From Geitlerinema sp. BBD 1991-9 (GTDB lineage: Bacteria; Cyanobacteriota; Cyanobacteriia; Cyanobacteriales; Geitlerinemataceae): a DNA stretch of 64,000 nt. Shown piece by piece: positions 26,432 to 38,926 of the stretch (its first letter is position 1; every line of letters starts with the position of its first letter). Position numbers and translations under genes: made by a program. The stretch lies in contig LWRO01000008.1 in the NCBI GenBank assembly GCA_001657325.1, positions 62,001 through 126,000 on the forward strand, in the 5' to 3' direction. Under the pieces are notes generated by a model. It did not search any database. It was not told where the DNA came from and saw only the letters and a program-made list of their open reading frames with translations.

Positions 26432-27463
26432 ATGAGGAAAGAAGCGTTACTTTACGACAAGTTAGCAGGCAACCAAGTTCGATGCAATCTTTGCTCGCAT
26501 CACTGCCAAATTGCTGAGGGCAGATTGGGGATTTGTCAGGTTCGAGAAAACTCAGGCGGCGTTCTCCATACGTTGGTTTACGGGCAAACCATTAGCCGAT
26601 ACATCGATCCGATCGAGAAAAAGCCGCTGTATCACTTCTATCCCGGTTCAACGGTCTATTCCATTGCCACTCCAGGGTGTAACTTTCGCTGTCACTGGTG
26701 TCAGAACTGGCAAATTTCCCAGACGTTACGGATGGATCGTTCGATCGTGGGCGATGAAATTTCTCCCGAACAACTGGTCGATCGAGCCAAACAAGCAGGC
26801 TGCCAATCAATTGCTTACACCTATACCGAGCCGACAATTTTCTTTGAATATGCTTACGATACCGCGCGCTTAGCTCGATCGGCGGGTTTATCGAACGTCT
26901 ATGTCACCAACGGCTACATGACTTCGGAGATGTTAGAAGCCATCGCACCTTACCTCGACGCAGCCAATGTCGATCTGAAGGCATTTCGAGATCGAACCTA
27001 TCGGCAATACATGGGTGCGCGGTTGCAGCCAGTTCTCGACAGTCTCAAAAAACTGAAACAGCTCGGTATCTGGTTGGAGGTCACAACCCTTGTCGTTCCA
27101 GGTATTAATGACGAGTCGTGCGAATTACAAGATATTGCGACCTTCATCCTTCGCGAGTTAGGCGCAGATACCCCATGGCATCTCAGTCGATTCTTTCCCG
27201 ATTATCAACTGCCTGGTGTTCCCATCACCCCTCTTGAAACTCTCAATCGCGCCCGCCGTCTCGGTCAGGCCGTCGGACTCCACTACATTTACATTGGCAA
27301 CGCCCCCGAGGCAGAAGGACAAGATACGCGGTGTCCTCAATGCGATCGAGCTTTGATTCGCAGGAGCGGTTTGACTGCGTTGAACAATCTCATCCAGCAA
27401 GGACGTTGCCCGAGTTGTGGGTATGCGATCTCCGGTATCGGACTCGATAGTTTTGAGTGTTGA
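26432..27463 (+). CDS. amrS: AmmeMemoRadiSam-type radical SAM enzyme
   Basis: 343 residues from the ATG at 26432, where conserved sequence begins (MRKEALLYDKLAGNQVRCNL). The radical-SAM cluster motif is CNFRCHWCQN (CxxxCxxC), preceded by a CxxC..C zinc-like region CNLCSHHCQ and GICQVREN. The C-terminus has a CPQC...CPSC zinc ribbon. AmrS-type enzymes resemble pyruvate-formate-lyase activases and occur with AmrA and the Memo-like AmrB in many genomes; neither partner is in this window. The true substrate is not established. Confidence 0.9.
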   Translation: MRKEALLYDKLAGNQVRCNLCSHHCQIAEGRLGICQVRENSGGVLHTLVYGQTISRYIDPIEKKPLYHFYPGSTVYSIATPGCNFRCHWCQNWQISQTLRMDRSIVGDEISPEQLVDRAKQAGCQSIAYTYTEPTIFFEYAYDTARLARSAGLSNVYVTNGYMTSEMLEAIAPYLDAANVDLKAFRDRTYRQYMGARLQPVLDSLKKLKQLGIWLEVTTLVVPGINDESCELQDIATFILRELGADTPWHLSRFFPDYQLPGVPITPLETLNRARRLGQAVGLHYIYIGNAPEAEGQDTRCPQCDRALIRRSGLTALNNLIQQGRCPSCGYAISGIGLDSFEC

Positions 27464-27645
27464 AGGTAGCACAGCCGTCAGCCTTACGGGAAAAACGTCT
27501 GTGGAAGTTCACAGATGAATCTTTAGTCAATATTTATTTTGAAACCACCGAAGAAATTGAAGAAGTCTGAGGTACACGACGTTGTATTCTGCTCCCCTCA
27601 AACAAACGACCACCCTCTGGCTTAGGCCTTCCTTTCCGCCCTCCC

Positions 27646-27910
27646 AGGAAGAAAAAGCGGGTTTTTTGGAATTGCGGTGTAGTTTAATTGCCTATGATAC
27701 CAAGACCCTTGTCGGGGCGAACGGCTGTTCGCCCCGACGCCAACAGTTTCAGAATTTCATAAACTCTGCGAGATTCTCGTTCCGAGACGCTTCGCGAACG
27801 CACTAACTCCAACAGACCCGAAAAAGGGGTCTCCTGAGATTACGGTGTAATTTGTTGAACTGAATACAAGATTTGGGTAGGGGCGAACGGCCGTTCGCCC
27901 CGACAGCAAG
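27646..27910. repeat. Two diverged direct repeats, each ending in a family C palindrome
   Basis: 27646-27738 and 27816-27906 share order: GAAAAAG.GG, TTGCGGTGTAGTTTAATTG versus TTACGGTGTAATTTGTTG, then GGGGCGAACGG palindromes. The palindromes are at 27711-27738 (GTCGGGGCGAACGG and its complement) and 27880-27901. A third, shorter palindrome lies at 56154-56173. The rest of 27464-28189 is A/T-rich spacer with no gene seen. Confidence 0.6.
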
Positions 27911-28189
27911 GGTTTTGACCGGGTATAAAATCAGCTTATCACCCCAAACTCAGAAGACCCCGAAAAAGCCAATAATATTGAGGTGATTCGGTCTGTCACG
28001 AATCAATTCTTAGTAAATCAATGCTTTTTGAAATCGTCGATAAACTGATTGCTTTATCGATAATTAATTCCTGCTAAAATCTGCAAAAAACTGACTTCTA
28101 TTATATCTTTTGAATCTAAAATTTAGATAGAAATTAATAACAATTAAAACTCCACATTATTTTAACATTTGTGGAGAGGAGGAGTCATC

Positions 28190-29887
28190 GTGTCTACAAA
28201 CGTTCCTTATTACATTAGTGCTTTGTGGTATGGCGAACAAGATCGCTGGAATTCCGACCAACCACCTGGCACACCTGTCACGTTGGAGTATAGCTTTAAA
28301 GAAACCGCAGGTGATTCGACAATTACGGGTTTTCAACCCTTGGATAGTGAGGAACAAGCTCTGATACGGGAAGTTCTTTCTCGTTGGTCTGAGGTTGCAA
28401 ATATTACTTTCGTCGAAACGAGTAGTGGAAGTGGGGAAATTCAGTTTGCTCGGCGAGAATCTCCAGGTCCACTTTATCCTGAGTTTTGGGGCGGTTGGGT
28501 TGAAGATCCTCCTTGGAACGGTGCGAGCAGTGACCCGAGTAACGTGTGGTTTCGGAGTAACGAGTCTTACGTCAATCCTGAGGGTAAAACAATTACATGG
28601 TCGATTCCGAATTTAAGCTCTCCAACCTATGACTCTCCAAGGGATTTAAACCCTCAAGTTAGTGGTGGTCTTGACTTAGCCATGCACGAAATCGGTCATG
28701 CTTTGGGATTGGATCACCCGGCGTGGCCACTATCTGGTGCAGAAAGCACGAAGCAATACACAGTTATGGGGGGGATTCATCCTACCATGACTACCTACAA
28801 CTCCAAAGGACAGGCCATTTGGACTACATATGCAGCAACGCCTCAACTCTACGACATCGCCACAATTCAATACTTTTACGGTGCAAACACTAGCACGCGC
28901 TCGGGAGATGATATCTATTATTGGGCGACAGATGCCGACTTTGTCGAAACCATTTGGGATGGAGGGGGTATCGATACGATCGATACGTTCAATCAAATAC
29001 GAGGAAGTGTCATCGATCTGCGGGAAGGCCACTTTAGTTCAATTGGGTCTTACACCGATGACCTTACGCCGCCCAGTCCGCGCCGTGACGCCCGAGATAA
29101 CCTGGCAATCGCGTTTGGCGTGACGATTGAAAATGCTGTGGGCGGGCTGGAAAGCGACAAGATCGTCGGTAATTCAGTGGCTAACATTCTCTCTGGACAC
29201 GACGGTAATGACGAGATTGATGGCGGGCCGGGTAACGATCGCATCGATGGCGGACGCGGACGAGATCGACTTCACGGCGAACTCGGAAGCGATGAAATCT
29301 ATGGCGGACTCGGAAGCGATGAAATCTACGGTGGACTCGGAAGCGACGAACTCTATGGCGAACCGGGAAACGATCGCATCGACGGCGGACACGAAGACGA
29401 TGAAATCTACGGCGGCCGCGGACGAGATCGACTCAATGGCGGGCCGGGAAACGATCGAATCCATGGTGGAAGCGGACACGACGTGCTTCTCGGAGATGTC
29501 GGACAAGACGAAGGTAGCGAAAGTGGAAGCGTACTTCCTCTCAGTGACGATATAATGTTCGGCGACCGTGGCAACGATGTCATGAAAGGAGTCTACGGAG
29601 ACGACCTTATCGATGGTGGACTCGGCGACGACAGGCTGTTCGGTCAGTCGGGAGCCGATCGATTTGTCTTACGGTCTGGCAATGGGGTCGATTTCGTCGC
29701 TGATTTTAAGGGTGGAGAAGACTTGTTGCTCTTGGCTGATGGTTTAACGTTTGCTCAACTTGACGTAAATCGGATTGGTGATGAAGGAGTATCGAAGCTC
29801 GTTCGCATTCGGGCCACGGGTGAGCTATTAGCGATTGTCGGAGGCGAAGAAAACTTGACTGAATTAGATTTCATGACCGTGACGTAA
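28190..29887 (+). CDS. Serralysin-like M10 metalloprotease with RTX repeats
   Basis: 565 residues from GTG 28190, which has an excellent GAGGAGG nine bases upstream; a TTG 21 bases earlier is not preferred. The zinc motif HEIGHALGLDHP (HExxHxxGxxH) is intact, with a Met-turn candidate in YTVMGGI. After the catalytic domain (~1-240) come RTX nonapeptides (GGPGNDRIDGG, LGSDEIYGGLGSDEIYGG) that bind Ca2+, and a C-terminal block ending RFVLRSGNGVDFVADFKGGEDLLLL. No signal peptide, as expected for type I secretion; no transporter is adjacent. Near-identical 27-bp units at 29280-29355 show recent repeat expansion. Confidence 0.9.
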   Translation: MSTNVPYYISALWYGEQDRWNSDQPPGTPVTLEYSFKETAGDSTITGFQPLDSEEQALIREVLSRWSEVANITFVETSSGSGEIQFARRESPGPLYPEFWGGWVEDPPWNGASSDPSNVWFRSNESYVNPEGKTITWSIPNLSSPTYDSPRDLNPQVSGGLDLAMHEIGHALGLDHPAWPLSGAESTKQYTVMGGIHPTMTTYNSKGQAIWTTYAATPQLYDIATIQYFYGANTSTRSGDDIYYWATDADFVETIWDGGGIDTIDTFNQIRGSVIDLREGHFSSIGSYTDDLTPPSPRRDARDNLAIAFGVTIENAVGGLESDKIVGNSVANILSGHDGNDEIDGGPGNDRIDGGRGRDRLHGELGSDEIYGGLGSDEIYGGLGSDELYGEPGNDRIDGGHEDDEIYGGRGRDRLNGGPGNDRIHGGSGHDVLLGDVGQDEGSESGSVLPLSDDIMFGDRGNDVMKGVYGDDLIDGGLGDDRLFGQSGADRFVLRSGNGVDFVADFKGGEDLLLLADGLTFAQLDVNRIGDEGVSKLVRIRATGELLAIVGGEENLTELDFMTVT

Positions 29888-29988
29888 GAACAGAACGATC
29901 TTCACGATCGATCGTGTTGACTATTACGTCCAAGAGATCGAATGTTGTGGATTTTCATCGCTACGTTGCTGGCGTGTTTGCAAGAGAC

Positions 29989-31161
29989 TTAACGCACTCC
30001 CGCCGCCTTCAACACCAAATCCATCACTTCTTCCGTTGTCAAGCTGCGCTTGAGTTGAATCGATCGATGGCGCAGATCGTCCAACACGCATTGCAATTGT
30101 GTCGCTTCGATCTCAACCCCACATCGATCGCACATTTCGCTAATCAGATGTCGCCCGGAATGCTTACCCGCCACCAAACAATGTTCGCGCCCGAGTTCTT
30201 GAGGATCGAAGGGTTGGTACGTTTTCGGATCTTGCAAAATTCCGTGAACGTGAATTCCCGACTCGTGCATAAACGCATTGTCGCCGACGATGGCTTTCCA
30301 CGGAGGCATCGGAGCGTTCGCCGCCTCAGAGACGCGACGAGATAACGGAAGCAGTTGACGGGTATCGAAGCCTAAATCCATCTGATAGAGATGTTTGAGA
30401 GCGACGATCGTTTCTTCGAGAGGAGCATTTCCCGCCCGTTCTCCCATTCCGTTGACGGTGGTATTCGCCGATTTCGCCCCCGCTTGAATGGCGGCGAGGG
30501 TGTTCGCCGTCGCTAAACCGAGATCGTCGTGGGCGTGAATTTCAATGGGAATGTCGAGGGTGGAAACGAGAAGGCTAACTTGCTGGTACGTTGTAATCGG
30601 ATCGAGAATTCCCACAGTGTCGCAGAAACGGAATCGAGATGCACCCCAACTTTGCGCCGATCGAGCAATATCTAAGAGAAACGCTGCATCAGCCCGTGAG
30701 GAATCTTCACCACCGACAGACACCCACAAGCCTCGATCGAGGGCAAAGGATAGCGTACTGTACAGGAGATCGAACACACGCTGATGACATCCGCCGAATT
30801 TAGCTTGAATTTGGATCTCGGAAACGGGTATGGAGACGTGAACGCGCGTCAAATTGCATTCGATCGAGGCTTCCAAGTCGGAACGAACGGCTCGATTCCA
30901 ACCTAACAGTTCGGCGTTTAATCCTAATTTTGCGATTGCGGAAATCGCCTCAGCTTCAGAACCTCCCATTGCGGGAATTCCGATTTCTAACTCTTGTACC
31001 CCCAGTGCGTCGAGGTGCTGGGCGATAGCGATTTTTTCAGCGACGCTAAAGGCAACACCCGCCGCCTGTTCGCCGTCTCGCAGTGTCGTATCGTTGATGC
31101 GAAGGGCCATTTGCGAGTGGGTGTGGTGAGAAGTGTCGGTGTGTCGGAGCAAATCTGGCAT
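29989..31161 (-). CDS. nifV: Homocitrate synthase
   Basis: 390 residues. It condenses acetyl-CoA and 2-oxoglutarate to homocitrate, the organic ligand of FeMo-cofactor. HMGL-like TIM-barrel motifs: [17 protein letters not shown] (metal-binding aspartate), [17 protein letters not shown] (two metal histidines), [14 protein letters not shown], and HESGIHVHG. The ATG at 31110 gives [15 protein letters not shown], the usual family start, so the first 17 residues from 31161 may not be translated; neither start has a clear ribosome-binding site. It is transcribed away from nifB across a 1-kb spacer. Confidence 0.93.
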   Translation of the reverse strand: MPDLLRHTDTSHHTHSQMALRINDTTLRDGEQAAGVAFSVAEKIAIAQHLDALGVQELEIGIPAMGGSEAEAISAIAKLGLNAELLGWNRAVRSDLEASIECNLTRVHVSIPVSEIQIQAKFGGCHQRVFDLLYSTLSFALDRGLWVSVGGEDSSRADAAFLLDIARSAQSWGASRFRFCDTVGILDPITTYQQVSLLVSTLDIPIEIHAHDDLGLATANTLAAIQAGAKSANTTVNGMGERAGNAPLEETIVALKHLYQMDLGFDTRQLLPLSRRVSEAANAPMPPWKAIVGDNAFMHESGIHVHGILQDPKTYQPFDPQELGREHCLVAGKHSGRHLISEMCDRCGVEIEATQLQCVLDDLRHRSIQLKRSLTTEEVMDLVLKAAGVR

Positions 31162-32171
31162 TTTTACAGTGAAAAGTGAAAAGTGAGGAGGTGAGGCAGT
31201 TTCACATCGTCCGGTCGTCCCGTTATCTCACGATCTCATCGATAAAGTTTGGGTAGACTGTCCGCCATCGATGATTTAGGATGAGGCGCCGAGAAGTTGG
31301 TTTGTTTATACACGGGTCGTTCGAGGCGGTTGAGTAGTATTAATTTAATTACCGGGTTCGATCGAGGCGGAATTCTTTATCCTGCATGGCTTTGCACGTC
31401 TGACCGGGTTTAGGTAACAGGTATTTTGGGGTCGAGCAACGGGTATTTGAAATCTTGTAGAGCGTTATATGCAAACGGCAAAAAACCATGAATTTTCAGG
31501 GGTTTGGTCTAATCCTTAAAAGAAGTAACTCCTGTACTCAAACTGAAAGGATTCGTTGATTTCGTCAAAATTTCTTTATTAAGAGGTGAGCTTCTGCTAA
31601 ATTCGATACAAAAAAAATGCGTTCGCTCAAAAAAGTGTTAAACTCGATACAGAACAGTCCAATCTTCAGATAGATAAAAAAAAGATAAAATTGATACAGA
31701 AAAATTTTCATGCTAATATTATAGGAACAGGGATTTGAGTCTCCAGACCGGCAAGAGTGTACTCAATATTCATATTCTCAAGATCGAATACAATTCCTGT
31801 AATTCTTTACTGGTAGGGCTTTCAGAGTTTGAGCCATTCCGAGCTTACATCTACAAAATACTCGCTTCTATTGTCAAAAATACTCGTACATCGCTCCAAT
31901 ATTTTTTTAAAATAACGTCTTCATTAGACTTTGAACGAATTGAGTACCAGTCAATTACTTTAATTGCACTCACTCATTTTTAGACGTTTGGTACAACTGT
32001 CCCAACCGAACGCGAAAAGCACAAAAAACGAGCGAGATAACCCAAGACTTCCTCCTTAATCTTCTGAGTTAACGCTGCTCGTTGACTGGTATCAGATAGG
32101 GGCTGGACGCTCCTGCCCCTACTGATAACGGGTGACTGATAACTGGTGACTGATATTCGACCCTGAGAACT
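31162..32171. other. 1-kb divergent spacer between nifV and nifB
   Basis: Strongly A/T-rich between 31490 and 31980. It holds three spaced copies of a (T/C)TCGATACA-like motif (described separately). An 82-codon frame at 31735-31983 lacks family resemblance. Near 32098-32155 are degenerate GATAACTGGTGACTG repeats. It is the natural place for the control region of the nifB operon and nifV. Confidence 0.55.
31603..31698. promoter_or_regulatory. Three spaced GATACA motifs, candidate regulator sites
   Basis: TCGATACA at 31603-31610 and 31644-31651, and TTGATACA at 31691-31698, each preceded by an A-rich TAAA-like stretch. The spacings, 41 and 47 bases, are about four to four and a half helical turns. 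They lie 470-570 bases before nifB. CnfR, encoded at the other end of this cluster, is the known activator of nifB in Leptolyngbya; that it binds these motifs is inference. Confidence 0.35.
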
Positions 32172-33608
32172 ATGACGACCGCTCCGACTCACACCTACGC
32201 CAAAAACCGCACCGCTAGCGGTGGTTGCGCGTCCGAGGATTGCGGCGTTGCGAGCGATCGCCTCGACGCAGCCTTACAAGAACGCATCGCCGATCACCCC
32301 TGTTACAGCGAAGAAGCGCACCACCACTACGCCCGAATGCACGTTGCTGTTGCACCAATTTGCAACATTCAATGCAACTATTGCAACCGTAAATACGACT
32401 GTGCCAATGAAAGCCGTCCTGGGGTCGTTAGCGAACTGCTTACCCCCGAAGAGGCTGCCCTTAAGGTTCTGGTAGTTGCTCGCGAAATCCCACAACTGAG
32501 TGTTGTTGGAATTGCCGGCCCCGGCGACCCCCTGGCCAATCCCGAACGCACCTTTCGCACGTTCGAGTTAATCGCCGAGAGCGCACCGGATTTAAAACTC
32601 TGCCTTTCGACCAACGGATTGATGTTGCCGGATTACGTCGATCGAATCAAAGACTTAGGTATCGATCACGTCACCGTCACCCTCAACGCCATCGACCCCG
32701 AAATTGCCGCCAAAATTTATCCATGGGTTCGCTATAAGGGCAAATATTACAGAGGTCTCGAAGGGGCGAAGATTCTGCTCGATCGACAGATGGAAGGCTT
32801 AGAAGCCTTGCAACAAGCAGACGTACTTTGCAAAACCAACTCCGTTCTCATTCCGGGTATTAACGACGAGCATCTCGTCGAAGTCAACCAAGCCTTACGC
32901 GATCGAGGGGTTTTCCTACACAACATCATGCCCCTGATTTCCGCCCCGGAACACGGCACGTACTTCGGCAAAACCGGCCAGCGAGAACCCAGCCAAGCCG
33001 AACTGACGACATTGCAGGATCGTTGCGAAACCCACACCAACGTCATGCGCCACTGTCGTCAATGTCGAGCCGATGCCGTCGGGTTACTCGGAGAAGATCG
33101 ATCGCTCGAATTTACCAAAGCCAACCTCGCCACTGCAACACCGGAATACGACATGGCAGAACGCCAGCAGGTGCGAGAGGGAATCGAAGCCTTTCGAGCC
33201 GCATTGCGAACGGCCCGGGCCACCGTTGCTCGCGAACGTCAGGGCAACACAGGACTGACAGTGCAAGTTGCAATCGCCACCAAAGGCAGCGGTTTAATTA
33301 ACCAACCCTTCGGTCACGCCAAAGAATTCGCCATTTACGAAGTTAACGGCAGTCGCATTCGATTTGTCGGACACCGCAAAATCGATCGATACCGCCAGAG
33401 CGGTTACAGCGAAGCCGCCACCGAAAGCGGAGTCGTCCGCGCCCTGGACGGTTGCCGAGCCGTCCTCGCCTCGAAAATCGGACCCTGTTCGCGGGACGCA
33501 CTGGAACAAGCAGGGATCGAGGCTGTCGAAACCACTGGCGAAATCGAAGTCGCCGTCGCCAACTATTACGACCAAGTCCAACACCACGCGGTTAACGCCC
33601 AAGCGTAA
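32172..33608 (+). CDS. nifB: FeMo-cofactor biosynthesis radical SAM protein NifB
   Basis: 478 residues. NifB fuses two 4Fe-4S clusters with a carbide carbon from SAM to make NifB-co, the core of FeMo-cofactor. The radical-SAM motif is CNIQCNYC, preceded by [21 protein letters not shown], both diagnostic. From about residue 355 it carries a NifX/NafY-like cofactor-binding domain ([26 protein letters not shown]), as in the two-domain type. It is the first gene of the plus-strand nif operon, with only 30 bases to fdxN. Confidence 0.97.
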   Translation: MTTAPTHTYAKNRTASGGCASEDCGVASDRLDAALQERIADHPCYSEEAHHHYARMHVAVAPICNIQCNYCNRKYDCANESRPGVVSELLTPEEAALKVLVVAREIPQLSVVGIAGPGDPLANPERTFRTFELIAESAPDLKLCLSTNGLMLPDYVDRIKDLGIDHVTVTLNAIDPEIAAKIYPWVRYKGKYYRGLEGAKILLDRQMEGLEALQQADVLCKTNSVLIPGINDEHLVEVNQALRDRGVFLHNIMPLISAPEHGTYFGKTGQREPSQAELTTLQDRCETHTNVMRHCRQCRADAVGLLGEDRSLEFTKANLATATPEYDMAERQQVREGIEAFRAALRTARATVARERQGNTGLTVQVAIATKGSGLINQPFGHAKEFAIYEVNGSRIRFVGHRKIDRYRQSGYSEAATESGVVRALDGCRAVLASKIGPCSRDALEQAGIEAVETTGEIEVAVANYYDQVQHHAVNAQA

Positions 33609-33638
33609 CAGTAGATCGTCACGACGACTGGAGAGCGA

Positions 33639-33992
33639 ATGATGTCTTACGCTATCACCGAACGCTGTATCGGCTGCGGCCGCTGCGAGACAGAATGTCC
33701 GACGGGCGCGATCGAAACAATCGCTCCGAAGCTTTACCACATTGACACGCAACGTTGTCATAACTGTTCGAGTTACAGTAACGCCCAGTGTGTAGCTGTC
33801 TGTCCCGTCGAAGAAGCTTGCACTCCTCTACTTCACGATTATTGGGATTTCTGGTTCGCTCGCTACCGTCGTCTGAAACATCGCTTAAAACATCGATCGA
33901 GTGCCGCCTATTGGGATCGCTGGTTCGGCCTTTTCGGCAAAACCGTCACTCGTATCGCCCGAGAACGCACCACCGAATCCATCACCTCATAA
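33639..33992 (+). CDS. fdxN: 2[4Fe-4S] ferredoxin FdxN
   Basis: 117 residues with two adjacent ATGs at the start and GAGAG upstream. Cluster motifs are CIGCGRCETECP and CHNCSSYSNAQCVAVCP; the second has the longer insertion typical of FdxN. FdxN supports NifB activity. The C-terminal ~50 residues (WDFWFARYRRLKHRLKHR) are basic and aromatic-rich. Its position between nifB and nifS is the standard cyanobacterial order. Confidence 0.93.
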   Translation: MMSYAITERCIGCGRCETECPTGAIETIAPKLYHIDTQRCHNCSSYSNAQCVAVCPVEEACTPLLHDYWDFWFARYRRLKHRLKHRSSAAYWDRWFGLFGKTVTRIARERTTESITS

Positions 33993-34049
33993 ACGCATCA
34001 ACGCATAAAACCGTCGCCCTCGTCTCTGTTTCTCCGCCTCACATCAACC

Positions 34050-35261
34050 ATGTCAAAAAACGTCATTTACTTAGATAACAACGCCACAACTCGTGTCGAT
34101 CCTCTCGTTTTAGAAACGATCCTTCCCTACTTCAGCGAGTATTACGGAAATCCATCTTCCATGCACGCTTTCGGCGGACAAGTCAGTAAAGCCGTCAGCC
34201 AAGCTCGCCAAAACATCGCGGACTTAATCGGTGCAAACAACACAGAAATCGTCTTCACCAGCGGTGGAACCGAAGGAAATAACGCAGCGATTCGAGCCGC
34301 TTTAAAAGCCCAAGGAAATCGCAAACAGATTATTACAACTCAAGTCGAACATCCTGCCGTTCTCAATACCTGCAAACATTTTGAAAAACAGGGATACGAC
34401 GTTACCTATTTATCAGTAGACGGCAAGGGTCAAATCGACCTGGCAGAGTTCGAGGAAGCCCTGAGTGAAGAGACGGCGTTGGTGTCGATGATGTACGCCA
34501 ACAACGAAACCGGAACGATCTTCCCCGTCGAAGAGGTTGCCCAACGTGCCAAACAGGTGGGAGCGATCGTTCACATCGATGCCGTGCAGGCGGTGGGTAA
34601 AGTTTCGATCGACCTCAGCCAAAGTTCGATCGATCTCCTGACCCTTTCCGGTCACAAACTCCACGCGCCTAAAGGAATCGGCGTTCTCTACGTGCGACGC
34701 GGTACTCGGTTTCGTCCTTTGCTCATCGGCGGACACCAAGAACGCGGCCGCCGAGGCGGTACCGAAAACGTTCCCGGCATCATCGGCTTGGGGAAAGCCG
34801 CAGAACTGGCGAAAGCGCACATTGAAAAAGAACAAACCCAAGTCAGAGCCTTGCGCGATCGCCTCGAACGGGGACTTCTCGAAGCCATTCCCGATTGCCA
34901 AGTCAACGGCGACCCCGTGCAGCGCTTACCGAACACCAGCAATATCGGGTTCAAATACATCGAAGGCGAAGCGATTCTCTTCTGGCTCAACCAATACGGC
35001 ATTTGCGCCTCCTCCGGTTCCGCCTGTACCTCCGGTTCCCTCGAACCCTCCCACGTTTTACAGGCAATGGGTTTGCCTTACACGATTCTCCACGGTTCGA
35101 TTCGGTTCAGCTTATCGCGCTATACCACCCAAGCCGAAGTCGATCGAGTGTTGGAAGTCATGCCCGCAATTGCCCAACGCCTGCGCGCATTATCTCCCTT
35201 TAATAACGATTCTGCCGACTGGCTGCAAGGACGCGAAGCGGCATTAGCGGCAAACGGATAA
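34050..35261 (+). CDS. nifS: Cysteine desulfurase NifS
   Basis: 403 residues. It releases sulfur from cysteine for cluster assembly on NifU. The PLP lysine is in LSGHKLHAPKGIG, and the catalytic cysteine in SSGSACTSGSLEPSHV. N-terminal YLDNNATTRVDP and EVVFTSGGTEGNN-type motifs (EIVFTSGGTEGNN) are present. This is a group I desulfurase, distinct from the group II SufS encoded at 62032-63294. Confidence 0.96.
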   Translation: MSKNVIYLDNNATTRVDPLVLETILPYFSEYYGNPSSMHAFGGQVSKAVSQARQNIADLIGANNTEIVFTSGGTEGNNAAIRAALKAQGNRKQIITTQVEHPAVLNTCKHFEKQGYDVTYLSVDGKGQIDLAEFEEALSEETALVSMMYANNETGTIFPVEEVAQRAKQVGAIVHIDAVQAVGKVSIDLSQSSIDLLTLSGHKLHAPKGIGVLYVRRGTRFRPLLIGGHQERGRRGGTENVPGIIGLGKAAELAKAHIEKEQTQVRALRDRLERGLLEAIPDCQVNGDPVQRLPNTSNIGFKYIEGEAILFWLNQYGICASSGSACTSGSLEPSHVLQAMGLPYTILHGSIRFSLSRYTTQAEVDRVLEVMPAIAQRLRALSPFNNDSADWLQGREAALAANG

Positions 35262-35326
35262 CGGGATGACGTGAAATCTCGCCATCTCCTCACTGTTCAC
35301 TGTTCATTGTTCACTGCTGACTGTAT

Positions 35327-37319
<1,993 letters not shown>

Positions 37320-37447
37320 GACCTCGCGATCGAGTGACAAGGGAGACCGAGGAGATGACCTGATGAGGAGAAATCTCCACACCTCCCCACCTCCTCACCT
37401 CCCCACTCTTTACTTTTCACTCTTCCCTCTTCACTGTCAACACAGCC

Positions 37448-38926
37448 ATGACACTAGCCAAAGAACGCCCGGAAGGTATCACTGAGAAACAAGAGCGACA
37501 AGCGCTTGTCCAAGAAGTCCTCGAAGCCTATCCCGAAAAAGCCGCCAAAAAACGCGCCAAACACCTCAACGTTTACGAAGAAGGTAAATCTGACTGCGGG
37601 GTTAAATCCAACGTCAAATCCATTCCCGGTGTAATGACCACGCGCGGCTGCGCCTATGCCGGGTCAAAAGGGGTGGTTTGGGGGCCGGTCAAAGACGGCG
37701 TTCACATCAGTCACGGTCCCGTCGGTTGCGGTTACTATTCCTGGTCGGGTCGTCGCAACTACTACACGGGTGTCACGGGCATCGATACCTTCGGCACGAT
37801 GCAATTCACCTCCGACTTCCAAGAACGAGATATCGTCTTCGGCGGTGACAAAAAACTGACCAAGCTCATCGAAGAAATCGAAGAACTGTTCCCCCTCAAT
37901 CGTGGGGTTAGCATTCAATCGGAATGTCCCATCGGTCTGATCGGAGACGACATCGAAGCAGTCGCCCGTCAAACCTCGAAAACCATCGGTAAACCTGTGG
38001 TTCCCGTCCGTTGTGAAGGATTCCGGGGCGTGTCGCAATCCCTCGGACACCACATTGCCAACGACAGCATCCGCGACTGGGTCTTACCCCGTGGCGACAA
38101 AGCCCTCGAATCCGGAGAAATTCCCTTCGAATCGACGCCCTACGACGTTGCCATCGTCGGAGACTACAACATCGGCGGCGACGCTTGGGCCAGCCGTATC
38201 CTCCTCGAAGAAATGGGTCTGCGGGTCATCGCCCAATGGTCTGGCGACGGTACGATGCAGGAAATGATGATTACAGCGAAATCGAAGCTGAATCTCGTTC
38301 ACTGCTACCGCTCCATGAACTATCTCGCCAAACACATGGAGACGACCTACGGCACGCCGTGGATGGAGTATAACTTCTTCGGTCCGACGCAAATCGCAAA
38401 ATCCTTGCGTGCGATCGCCGCCTGTTTCGACGCGACGATTCAAGCCAACGCCGAGAAAGTCATCGCAAAATACGTTCCCGAGGCGGAAAAAGTTATCGCG
38501 AAATACCGCCCGCGTTTGGAAGGGAAGAAAGTCATGATGATGGTCGGCGGTTTGCGTCCGCGCCACGTCATCCCCGCCTTTGAAGATTTGGGCATGGAAA
38601 TCGTCGGTACCGGTTACGAGTTCGCCCACAAAGACGACTATCAACGCACGGCGGACTACATCAAAGACGGCACGATCGTGTACGACGACGTCACGGCTTA
38701 CGAATTCGAGGAATTCGTCAAACAAGTCGAACCCGATTTGGTGGCTTCGGGCATCAAAGAAAAATACGTCTTCCAGAAAATGGCGTTGCCCTTCCGTCAG
38801 ATGCACTCCTGGGATTATTCCGGGCCTTACCACGGCTACGACGGATTCGCCATCTTCGCCCGCGACATGGATTTAGCCCTGAACAGCCCCACCTGGGGAT
38901 TAATTGGAGCGCCCTGGAAACGGTAA
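37448..38926 (+). CDS. nifD: Nitrogenase MoFe protein alpha chain NifD
   Basis: 492 residues, uninterrupted, with no excision element. P-cluster cysteines are in [24 protein letters not shown] and [14 protein letters not shown]. The FeMo-cofactor cysteine is in [11 protein letters not shown] and the histidine ligand region is [16 protein letters not shown]. The gene ends within the first copy of a 106-bp duplicated segment. Together with NifK it forms the catalytic heterotetramer. Confidence 0.98.
   Translation: MTLAKERPEGITEKQERQALVQEVLEAYPEKAAKKRAKHLNVYEEGKSDCGVKSNVKSIPGVMTTRGCAYAGSKGVVWGPVKDGVHISHGPVGCGYYSWSGRRNYYTGVTGIDTFGTMQFTSDFQERDIVFGGDKKLTKLIEEIEELFPLNRGVSIQSECPIGLIGDDIEAVARQTSKTIGKPVVPVRCEGFRGVSQSLGHHIANDSIRDWVLPRGDKALESGEIPFESTPYDVAIVGDYNIGGDAWASRILLEEMGLRVIAQWSGDGTMQEMMITAKSKLNLVHCYRSMNYLAKHMETTYGTPWMEYNFFGPTQIAKSLRAIAACFDATIQANAEKVIAKYVPEAEKVIAKYRPRLEGKKVMMMVGGLRPRHVIPAFEDLGMEIVGTGYEFAHKDDYQRTADYIKDGTIVYDDVTAYEFEEFVKQVEPDLVASGIKEKYVFQKMALPFRQMHSWDYSGPYHGYDGFAIFARDMDLALNSPTWGLIGAPWKR

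Noticed and set aside
26203-26517. Open frame overlapping the start of amrS
   Set aside because: It is in another frame from the radical SAM gene and has no conserved content.
31735-31983. 82-codon plus-strand frame in the nifV-nifB spacer
   Set aside because: No ribosome-binding site or recognisable motif, and the region is simply A/T-rich control DNA.
38084-38833. Long open frame (249 codons) on the minus strand
   Set aside because: It is fully antisense to nifD, has no family-like motifs, and follows from the codon bias of the real gene.
37448-38926. Possible nifD excision element
   Set aside because: The nifD frame is complete and contiguous, with all cluster ligands present.
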